Under the pieces are notes generated by a model. That model was not told where the DNA came from. It did no database searches and saw only the letters and a list, made by a program, of their open reading frames with translations. Positions 1 to 5,224 of a stretch of DNA of 6,148 bases are shown piece after piece (the first letter of the stretch is position 1; each line of letters starts with the position of its first letter). The position numbers were made by a program, and so were the translations under genes. The stretch covers positions 1 to 6,148 of the forward strand of contig JAOZVK010000359.1 in NCBI GenBank assembly GCA_029938185.1. Reading direction: 5' to 3'. The stretch comes from Bacteroidales bacterium (GTDB lineage: Bacteria; Bacteroidota; Bacteroidia; Bacteroidales; JAOZVK01).

Positions 1-18
1 ACCGTTTATTATATATCT

Positions 19-155
19 TGCGTAAGCAACATTAAATAGGTCGAAGACCTTAGCTCTTTTATTATAAATTTCCCATAACCTGCTCTTCCTATTCCATCTT
101 GCTCTTATTCTACAATCAATCTAAGGTCTTCGACCTATTTAATATGGCTTATGCA
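19..155. repeat. Large imperfect inverted repeat (35-bp arms)
   Basis: Arms 19-53 and 121-155 are inverted copies that match at 32 of 35 positions. The inner 23 bp (31-53 against 121-143) match perfectly. One of the three mismatches would be a G-U pair in RNA. The loop is 67 bases (54-120) with no ORF. Each arm also contains its own small palindrome, AGGTC-GAA-GACCT, so the element could fold as one long hairpin or as two small ones. A diverged piece of the same motif recurs at 1184-1196. It could be a miniature transposable element or a repeated extragenic palindrome; no target-site duplication was identified, so it stays unclassified. Confidence 0.75.
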
Positions 156-330
156 TTATATTAATATTCTTACTATAAAGATATTACAACTAAAAAAAGG
201 AAAAAAATTTAGCTTTTGACTCCTTAGCTTGAGCGATTACGAAAAGAAAATACATATCTCTTTTAGAATACTATCAATAAGTTTTATCTATTTTTAAAAA
301 TAAAAATTCGCTGTTTTCCATGATTTAAGT

Positions 331-414
331 AACCGCCATATACGAAAACTGTACGGTGGTGTGTGAGGCTCTTTTGACAGCCAATTAGACTGTCGGAAGT
401 CTAATTGATTAGAG
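331..414 (+). mobile_element. Remnant 3' end of a group II intron (domain V and VI)
   Basis: Bases 332-337 (ACCGCC) and 355-360 (GGTGGT) pair over six positions with one G-U, the geometry of the lower helix of domain V, with a CGC triad and an AC bulge (353-354) on the 3' side. The following GTGTGAGG resembles the domain V-VI junction I remember from Bacteroidota introns. A domain VI-like hairpin follows: CTCT 369-372 with AGAG 411-414 outside, and CAATTAGAC 382-390 with GTCTAATTG 399-407 inside. The distal part of domain V is about three bases too short, as if one copy of a GTAC repeat had slipped out, so it is probably dead. No reverse transcriptase or domains I-IV are visible upstream. The family assignment is from memory of the motif, not from a search. 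Confidence 0.6.
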
Positions 415-417
415 ATA

Positions 418-837
418 TTATTTTGTTCGTTGTGTCCAATTTTCAATTTCTAAGTCATTGATATTTTCGTAATCCTTTACGTTGTTTGTTATCAGTATTA
501 AGTCATTTGCAATAGCAATTCCTGCAATCAAAATATCATAATTACCACTGTGTTTTCCTTTTTGACGTAATTCTGCATATATTTCTGCTGAAATTTCAGC
601 AGATAATGCAGTAGTATCTAATATTTTGTGTTGTTCAATCATTTTTTTGAAATCTCTAATTTGTTTTGTTGCATTTCGTGCTTTTAAGCCACCCAAAATC
701 TCAATTACAGATATTCGGCTGATATACACATAATCGTTTTCACTCAAATGATTGTTAAAATTATTGACAACTATTTTTAGTTGCTTCATATAATAGGACA
801 GTATATCACTGTCAACCAATACTTTTTTATTTTTCAT
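418..837 (-). CDS. PIN-domain ribonuclease toxin, VapC-type
   Basis: This is the likely toxin of a type II toxin-antitoxin pair. PIN-domain VapC proteins are Mg-dependent endoribonucleases that cut tRNA or other RNA in the cytoplasm. Counting from the ATG at 837, the acidic residues expected of the fold are present: Asp9 in LVDSDIL, Glu46 in SVIEILGGL, Asp101 in NYDILIAGIA, and a polar ITNNVKDY segment (about 116-123) where the fourth acidic site lies, followed by a typical LEIENW end. At 139 residues it has normal VapC length. A GTG six bases upstream (843) is also possible, but the ATG overlaps the upstream stop as TAATG, the usual arrangement for translational coupling, so I prefer it. The position after the antitoxin gene fits. 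The substrate is unknown. Confidence 0.88.
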   Translation of the reverse strand: MKNKKVLVDSDILSYYMKQLKIVVNNFNNHLSENDYVYISRISVIEILGGLKARNATKQIRDFKKMIEQHKILDTTALSAEISAEIYAELRQKGKHSGNYDILIAGIAIANDLILITNNVKDYENINDLEIENWTQRTK

Positions 838-1121
838 TACCACATTAATTTATCAATTCGTTTATTCATATTTAAATTATTGTTTCGTCTGTTTTCGAAT
901 ATATCACTTAATAAATCATTCCAATCAAAATTTTCAGAGTTTTCTTTTTGCATTTCTATTTTTTTATTTTTTTCTATGGCTGCGAAATGTTCATCTGGTA
1001 AATGGGTTCTAAACGAATGTATAATAGCATAAAGTGTTTGCAAATATTCATCAGGAACTATACTTAGTTCCATAACAATATTTCTGATAACATCTTCTTT
1101 GTTTTCTTGTATCTCAATCAT
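837..1121 (-). CDS. Putative antitoxin of the PIN-domain toxin
   Basis: This is a 94-residue charged protein encoded directly upstream of the PIN toxin, its TAA stop sharing one base with the toxin ATG (TAATG). Size, order and coupling are those of a VapB-like antitoxin. Residues 1-38 look helical with a hydrophobic face (DEYLQTLYAIIHSF, 24-37). Residues 65-94 (from FDWNDLL to the end) are a charged, Arg/Asn-rich tail ending RIDKLMW; by analogy this half would wrap the toxin active site. I see no clear AbrB, ribbon-helix-helix or Phd/YefM DNA-binding motif, so autoregulation cannot be argued from sequence. The start is the only upstream ATG in frame; its leader is A/T-rich with no Shine-Dalgarno box. 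A plus-strand ORF across the same DNA looks like a shadow. Confidence 0.75.
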   Translation of the reverse strand: MIEIQENKEDVIRNIVMELSIVPDEYLQTLYAIIHSFRTHLPDEHFAAIEKNKKIEMQKENSENFDWNDLLSDIFENRRNNNLNMNKRIDKLMW

Positions 1122-1372
1122 TTTGTATATATTTTAGTTTGTGTTTTTTTATAAAAATATGAAAAATAAGGCAAATAACATAATTAAGTAGGTCGATATA
1201 CAAAAACGACACTTTTGTTTTTTTATATTATACTGTTTATCAGGCGTAAATAAATTTTTAACTATTCACTTACTTAGTATACTAAATTAGCTTAGGAATT
1301 TTACTTTTATTAAATCTTTATATGTTATTATTCAATATTTTGTACCATTGTATCATTGAATAATTGAACCTT
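1122..1372. other. Non-coding AT-rich stretch upstream of the toxin-antitoxin operon
   Basis: No credible ORF is present on either strand. The operon promoter must lie at the left end, reading leftwards, but I find no convincing TTG/TAnnTTTG pair. Bases 1184-1196 (TTAAGTAGGTCGA) repeat 12 of 13 bases of 32-44 in the inverted repeat at the window start. Bases 1201-1224 could form a weak CAAAA/TTTTG hairpin followed by a run of T on the plus strand. A perfect 10-bp inverted repeat lies at 1327-1336 and 1355-1364 (ATTATTCAAT), just downstream of the decayed minus-strand ORF; it lacks a T tract, so it is only a weak terminator candidate. Confidence 0.5.
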
Positions 1373-1547
1373 TTAAAGTATACTCTCATCAGGTGGTGGT
1401 GAATTATCAGTTGTAATATTGTATATTCATAGCTTTTGAGTTTTTCAAAACAGCCGCAAAGTTAATAGCTCTATTCGCATAAATTTTTGCTTTAACTCGT
1501 ACGTCAAATACTTTGTTATAAAAATTATCGTCTAATGAAATATTCAT
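1373..1547 (-). pseudogene. Short frameshifted ORF of unknown function
   Basis: An ATG at 1547 opens 46 codons (MNISLDDNFYNKVFDV at the start) and stops at 1407. One base shift near 1418-1424 restores a protein-like tail, ITTDNSPPPDESIL, ending at a TAA at 1373-1375, giving about 60 residues in all. The Pro/Asp-rich tail and the otherwise plausible composition suggest a real but broken small gene or the C-terminal remnant of a larger one. Its ATG overlaps the stop of the preceding fragment as ATGA, so the two could be pieces of one decayed gene. I do not recognise the family. It might also be a functional 46-residue peptide gene. Confidence 0.35.
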
Positions 1548-1639
1548 TGTGTTATAATTGAATTAATTATTCGGTCTCGTAATCTTCCACTCATTTCTCC
1601 ATCTATTAAAAAAAACTTCATTGTTTTTCCAAATGCCAT
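1544..1639 (-). pseudogene. N-terminal fragment resembling a GIY-YIG nuclease family protein
   Basis: This is a 31-codon ORF whose first 19 residues (MAFGKTMKFFLIDGEMSGR) resemble the start I remember for a family of roughly 300-residue GIY-YIG nuclease proteins (GKTxKxFLIDG, normally followed soon by an NWTG stretch and later the GIY-YIG core). Here the similarity stops after about residue 20 and the frame ends at a TGA at 1544-1546, so the NWTG segment and the whole nuclease core are missing. It starts 51 bases after the stop of the 422-residue nuclease gene, on the same strand, and may once have belonged to the same operon. The family call rests on a short motif recalled from memory, so it is tentative. 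Confidence 0.4.
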
Positions 1640-1690
1640 TTATATAATTTTTAGTTACAATTTTTTATAACAAATTATTTATATGTTTAG

Positions 1691-2959
1691 TTATTTTAGA
1701 TTTTTTGGGAAATGAAAAAACATAACTGTTAATAAAATTTCAATATCTTCATCATCTCTATACTTCAATTTATATTGTAAAGTTTTATCATCAATTTCAG
1801 GTAATTTCTGCTTATGATAATTATTTGTAGCTATTTGATTTTTAAATTGATTTACTTTTTTTGTAAATTCCCTATCCTTTATAAAAATTAATAGAGCTGT
1901 TTTTGTTTCTCTTAATGTAATATAGCCCATTAACTGTTTAATTGCACTATCACAAACCCAATCAATACTATCCCAAATCTTGCATTCAGCCACAAATAAA
2001 TTATTATTATCAATTGTATTTTTTATAGTAATATCAGCTTTCCCTTCTTTGTTAAATGTTTCACCATTAACACTTGTATATTCATATCTTGTTTCCAAAA
2101 ATAATTGAAAAATATCTCTAAAATAGTCTTCTCGTTCAGCTTTTGTTGAATAAGCTTTCTTTTCATACGCATCTAAATATATCCTTCTTTTGCTTTCAAT
2201 TGCTCTACCAACAAAACCTATTGTTTTTATAATATCATTATAAATTTCATCAGAAATACTTATAAGATTTTTAGTTTTACTATTGGTAGGAATAATTTTC
2301 TTACTAATAACTTGAATAAAATTATTAGATATGCTGTTTATTTTTAACTCTTTAAATAAATTAGTAAATTTGTTCTTAATATTTTGGTAATTTTCTAATT
2401 TTTGTATTAATAAATTCTTTAAATGTTCATTCCATTTTGCAAAATCAATATTCAAATACTGGATATTTCTTTCAATAAAATAATCAATACCTCTTATTGT
2501 TTCTGGATTTTCAATCAATTTGTCAGTTAATTTTATTCTATATGAAATATATTTGTTATTATTTCCATCTCTGATAAAAATTAATTTATTTTTGGGGGTA
2601 TAAATTTTTGAAGGTATAATTGACAATATTTTTATTGACTGATTAAGAAAATATGTTATTGAAAATTCAGTTTCAATTTTTCCATTTTCAACAAAATTTG
2701 GATTATGAACAGTAGAAGGTCGTTCAATTTTTTTTTCAAAAGATAATTTTTCTATTGAATATTCTTCTAATAACTTATTTATTAATTCACTATAATCATT
2801 ATTCTGATAAATAATTGATTGATTGATTTCATTTTCTATCTTTTGTTCTAATCGACAAATAAAGTCTTTAACCCTTATACTGTTAAAAAGATTATAATCT
2901 AATCCCTGTTTAATTTGAATGTAATTTATAGTGTTGATTATGTAGTTAATTTTCCTCAT
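1691..2959 (-). CDS. PD-(D/E)xK-fold nuclease, possible defence effector
   Basis: This is a 422-residue protein. Residues 1-250 are Lys/Asn/Ile-rich, probably mostly helical from about 170, with no motif I recognise. The C-terminal 150 residues carry a restriction-endonuclease-like core: a helix with acidic residues (AEREDYFRDIF, 274-284), Asp309 in KEGKADI, the E-x-K pair Glu325/Lys327 in LFVAECKIW, then Gln342 and Tyr346 in QLMGY. The QxxxY spacing is that of RecB-like nucleases, but the Fe-S cysteines of Cas4/AddB are absent. No signal peptide or membrane segment is seen, so it should act on DNA in the cytoplasm. It is monocistronic as far as visible, with 254 bp separating it from the next minus-strand gene upstream. 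The ATG start has no clear ribosome-binding site. A solitary defence nuclease is plausible, but the role is inferred from fold and context only. Confidence 0.7.
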   Translation of the reverse strand: MRKINYIINTINYIQIKQGLDYNLFNSIRVKDFICRLEQKIENEINQSIIYQNNDYSELINKLLEEYSIEKLSFEKKIERPSTVHNPNFVENGKIETEFSITYFLNQSIKILSIIPSKIYTPKNKLIFIRDGNNNKYISYRIKLTDKLIENPETIRGIDYFIERNIQYLNIDFAKWNEHLKNLLIQKLENYQNIKNKFTNLFKELKINSISNNFIQVISKKIIPTNSKTKNLISISDEIYNDIIKTIGFVGRAIESKRRIYLDAYEKKAYSTKAEREDYFRDIFQLFLETRYEYTSVNGETFNKEGKADITIKNTIDNNNLFVAECKIWDSIDWVCDSAIKQLMGYITLRETKTALLIFIKDREFTKKVNQFKNQIATNNYHKQKLPEIDDKTLQYKLKYRDDEDIEILLTVMFFHFPKNLK

Positions 2960-3213
2960 ACTTTACAACAATATTTGTTAGTATTTATTTATATTGTAAT
3001 TTCACCTATTGACTAAGTTGTTTTATCTACCGAAATCACGCAAATTATATCCGTCATTTATAGACTATAAAAATTGATTTTATAAGCTGATAAATCATAA
3101 AATGGTACTTATTCACTTGACAAATTTGAACACTATTAAAGAGTTCATCCTAACTTTAGAAAGGTTACTGAGTGTATCCTTTTGCTCGCAAACTATGTAA
3201 TAGAATTAAATAG

Positions 3214-4011
3214 TTACTTAAATTTTACAGTGATGTCCCAAACTGTTGAATTGTGTTTTGTGAAATTGCCTCCAATATTGATATTATTATTTTCCAGATT
3301 TGTAATTAAATTCGCATTAATACCAAAATCTTGGTTATATGTGAATTTTAACGAGGTGTCTTTTAAACCAAATTTTAATCTTGCGTTAACTAACAGCTTC
3401 CATGTTTCTTCAAAAGGATACCAAGATAAATTTTCTGCCAAACTTGGACTATCAGTTCCCTCCAGTTGCATATTAAATAAGATTGTATTATTCTTTGTAG
3501 ATTTACTACCAGCAGTTCCATTTAGTGTATCTCCAGTTTCAGAAATTACTGCACTCATAGCTGCGGATAATTCCTGTCCCCAGCCCTCTTTATACTCAAC
3601 AGAAATATCAATTGCTCCAAGGTGAAGTAAAATATTTATTAATTCACTAAATTTGTGTTCTAAAATAAATTTATGGAAATCTTTTAAAGGGAAATATTGT
3701 CTTTCATTTTTAGGATGACCTACATATACATCGCATGTCTCATTTACAGGAAAGACAAATTTATTTTTTAAGGATTTTGGAACAGGATTTATTTTAATAC
3801 CTGAAGTTTCAGAATTCCGAAAGAATTTATACATTTGATAAGACGCACCTGCTATCGGATTTACTGCCACCAAACCTAAATCAAGAATATTATCTTTGAG
3901 CCAGTCGAAATTGCTCCTCTCACTACCTAATTTACTATAATCTTCATCGTCAATAAATTCAACAAATTGACGTTCAGAATAATCTTTTTTAAAAAAGTTA
4001 AGTTCATTCAT
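3214..4011 (-). CDS. Hypothetical protein, 265 residues, beta-rich C-terminus
   Basis: I do not recognise this family. Residues 1-65 are acidic and aromatic, with one moderately hydrophobic segment (ILDLGLVAVNPIAGASYQMY, 42-61) too weak to call a membrane helix. Around 94-138 is a compact motif, DVYVGHP then YFPLKDFHKFILEHKFSELINILLHLGA, ending in the strand IDISVEY; this looks conserved-domain-like. Residues 145-265 alternate hydrophobic and polar residues (ILFNMQLEG, LLVNARLKFGL, TSLKFTYN, WDITVKFK) and should form a beta-sheet domain, with a Gly/Ser/Thr-rich linker at 158-174. There is no signal peptide or catalytic triad that I can point to. The gene stands alone, its nearest downstream neighbour on the strand being the PD-(D/E)xK nuclease gene. 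The overlapping plus-strand ORF at 3182-3625 is judged a shadow. Confidence 0.7.
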   Translation of the reverse strand: MNELNFFKKDYSERQFVEFIDDEDYSKLGSERSNFDWLKDNILDLGLVAVNPIAGASYQMYKFFRNSETSGIKINPVPKSLKNKFVFPVNETCDVYVGHPKNERQYFPLKDFHKFILEHKFSELINILLHLGAIDISVEYKEGWGQELSAAMSAVISETGDTLNGTAGSKSTKNNTILFNMQLEGTDSPSLAENLSWYPFEETWKLLVNARLKFGLKDTSLKFTYNQDFGINANLITNLENNNINIGGNFTKHNSTVWDITVKFK

Positions 4012-4456
4012 TGCTATATTTTTTTTGTAAAATAAATTCTAATTATATTATTGAAATTTTGTTTTTGACACTTTTTCAAGCATATGCAACTAATTGAGTT
4101 AATGCACCCTAACGTCTTGCTAAACACCATGGCACCAAGCCACAATTATAGTATCTACATATTTTTAATTAATACACTGTTATTGAGTATTATATTATTT
4201 ATTATATATGGCTAATTAAATATATATTCGGATCTATCTCAATAGCTTTATCCAAGTAATCGTAAACATTACATTATATTAGTCCAAAATAAAACTTTCG
4301 TAAATATATAAAAATTTCTCCAAAACAAAGCAAAAATAATTTTTATATTCAAACAAAAATTACTAAATTCGCCACATATATTGAGCGAAATATAACAATA
4401 GCTTAATATATAGTTCTTTGAATTTATATTGAAAACTTATTTTCTTTATCTATAAA
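4012..4456. other. Non-coding AT-rich interval
   Basis: No ORF of note is present on either strand. At 4106-4143 there is a less AT-rich patch (ACCCTAACG ... CACCAAGCCAC) that is partly complementary to 4525-4564 at the far end of the interval: ACCCTAAC pairs with GTTACGGT at 7 of 8 positions, and CACCAAGC-CAC with GTGGTGCTTGGTG except for a 2-base bulge. The rest (about 4150-4400) is featureless apart from a 5-bp TTCGC/GCGAA inverted repeat near 4365-4390. The promoter of the 265-residue gene should lie near the left edge reading leftwards, but no box is convincing. Confidence 0.5.
4417..4445 (+). promoter_or_regulatory. Possible Bacteroidota-type promoter for the structured RNA
   Basis: TTTG at 4417-4420 and TATTTTCT at 4438-4445 are a weak match to the Bacteroidota -33 TTTG and -7 TAnnTTTG boxes. 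The spacer is 17 bases, shorter than the usual 19-21, and the -7 box lacks the final TG. The predicted start near 4452 would coincide with the 5' edge of the RNA structure, which is the main reason to list it. Confidence 0.25.
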
Positions 4457-4572
4457 ACCACCAATTTTAGCGGCAAGAAATAAGGGATTATACCTATAAG
4501 GTATAAACCGTACTTATTTGCTGCGTGGTGCTTGGTGGTACCCTTAGATAGAATGAGTTACGGTTTTTTTTA
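4452..4572 (+). ncRNA. Candidate structured RNA with pseudoknot potential and T8 end
   Basis: The stretch folds into a rod. P1 is ACCACCAA 4457-4464 with TTGGTGGT 4532-4539 (8 bp, perfect). P2 is GCGGCAA 4470-4476 with TTGCTGC 4518-4524 (7 bp, one G-U), continued after a 3-base bulge by TAAG plus one A on the 5' side (4480-4484) with CTTAT 4513-4517. P3 is TTATACC 4488-4494 with GGTATAA 4500-4506 (perfect, loop TATAA). Two 6-base segments 3' of P1 are complementary to inner segments: CCCTTA 4541-4546 to TAAGGG 4481-4486, and TACGGT 4559-4564 to ACCGTA 4507-4512. Eight T follow (4564-4571). I cannot assign a known Rfam class; a small RNA (perhaps 6S-like in shape) or a cis-regulatory leader are both open. 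The next gene starts about 255 bases downstream, past the repeats, which favours an independent transcript. Confidence 0.55.
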
Positions 4573-4606
4573 TTTATTAATTTAAAACAACAATATGGAG
4601 AGAAAT

Positions 4607-4785
4607 AGTCGGCAGTTCACAGTCAGCAGCCGGCTTACGCAAAGGACAGTTGGCAGTCAGCAGTCCACAGCCAGCTTACGCAAGAGTAAAAGGCTGAGTA
4701 AAAAAAGACTGTAAACTGAAGACTGGAGACTCAAAAGTCTGAGTAAAAATGGCTGTAGACTGAAAACTGTGGGCTGCAGACTGAC
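4607..4785. repeat. Heptad repeat array with an orientation switch
   Basis: Units of seven bases recur in register. In the left half (4607-4675) each unit starts with an AGYY core: AGTC, AGTT, AGTC, AGCC at 4607-4634, and again AGTT, AGTC, AGTC, AGCC at 4648-4675. Each block of four is followed by TTACGCAA (4635-4642, 4676-4683), so there is also a 41-base super-repeat. In the right half the cores are the reverse complements: GACT, AACT, GACT, GACT from 4707 and GGCT, GACT, AACT, GGCT, GACT from 4751. GGCTGAGTAAAAA (4692) and GTCTGAGTAAAAA (4737) form a second super-repeat. The two halves can therefore fold back on each other imperfectly. Base composition is richer in G+C than the surroundings. 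Confidence 0.85.
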
Positions 4786-4826
4786 AAAAGCCCAAATTAT
4801 TTATTAATTAACTAAATTTTATAATT

Positions 4827-5195
4827 ATGTCAAAAAAAGTAACAAACCCAAATGGGAAAAAAGGAAGCCCAGAGCATCAGGCAAAGATTAAAGAGATTGA
4901 GAAAAATCTTGAAGAACTCGGTTTTACTGTTAAACTTGAGTATTATATTAAGACAATGGCAGGTATGAAAAACCGCTATGTAGATTTGGCAGCATTCGAA
5001 AAACGCACAAAGCGTCTGGTAGAATTACACCAAGTTGGTAAAACTAAAGCAAACGGCGAAGCCGTTAAGCGCGAGCAAGAAGCAATGGACGATATCAAAA
5101 AAACAACTGGAAAAGATATAATTTTCCACCCTTTTACGATATTGGTAATTATAACAACCATTGCAACAGGCACATATTTAATTAACAACTTATAA
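4827..5195 (+). CDS. Small PD-(D/E)xK-like nuclease, polymorphic-toxin tip type, with hydrophobic tail
   Basis: This is a 122-residue protein. Residues 13-100 resemble nuclease modules found at the C-termini of Rhs/WapA-like polymorphic toxins as I remember them: GSPEHQAKIKEIEKNLEELG (13-32), Asp53 in RYVDLAA, Glu66 and Gln69 in VELHQVGK, then a G-x-x-V-x-R-E-x-x-A-x-x-DI pattern at 77-90 and KDIIFHPF at 96-103. Asp53 and Glu66 are the likely metal ligands; Gln69 stands where the Lys of E-x-K would be expected. Here the module is free-standing, without delivery domains. Residues 104-120 (TILVIITTIATGTYLIN) are hydrophobic enough for a membrane segment, an unusual end for such a nuclease. The ATG at 4827 is the first in frame, in an A/T-rich leader. 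The gene 29 bases downstream may be its immunity partner. No enzymatic role is proven. Confidence 0.6.
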   Translation: MSKKVTNPNGKKGSPEHQAKIKEIEKNLEELGFTVKLEYYIKTMAGMKNRYVDLAAFEKRTKRLVELHQVGKTKANGEAVKREQEAMDDIKKTTGKDIIFHPFTILVIITTIATGTYLINNL

Positions 5196-5221
5196 CTAAC
5201 AACTAACACCTAATAACTATT
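5187..5221 (+). repeat. Five heptads across the stop codon and intergenic gap
   Basis: Five consecutive 7-base units start at 5187, 5194, 5201, 5208 and 5215; four begin AACT and one ACCT. AACTAAC is repeated exactly twice (5194-5207). The array begins in the last sense codons of the nuclease-like gene, includes its TAA and ends four bases before the next ATG, so it forms nearly the entire intergenic spacer. The AACT core and 7-base period match the right half of the upstream array. Confidence 0.75.
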
Positions 5222-5224
5222 TAT

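Noticed and set aside
781..1032. Plus-strand ORF of 83 codons
   Set aside because: It lies opposite the PIN toxin and antitoxin genes, and its Phe/Leu/Ser-rich translation is typical of an antisense shadow.
3150..3170. 7-bp hairpin around TAACTTT as terminator of the 265-residue gene
   Set aside because: It includes a G-U pair and is not followed by a T tract on either strand.
3182..3625. Plus-strand ORF of 147 codons
   Set aside because: It is antisense to the longer minus-strand gene at 3214-4011, with composition typical of a reversed coding frame.
4607..4785. CRISPR array
   Set aside because: Repeats are 7 bases, degenerate and contiguous, with no unique spacers of regular length and no cas genes in the window.
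4813..4820. TAAATTTT as a -7 promoter box for the nuclease-like gene
   Set aside because: It lies only six bases before the ATG, leaving no room for a leader, and no -33 box is correctly placed.
4607..5195. Classical type III toxin-antitoxin system (RNA repeats plus ToxN-like toxin)
   Set aside because: The protein does not look like ToxN/CptN/TenpN, and the repeats are too short and change orientation.
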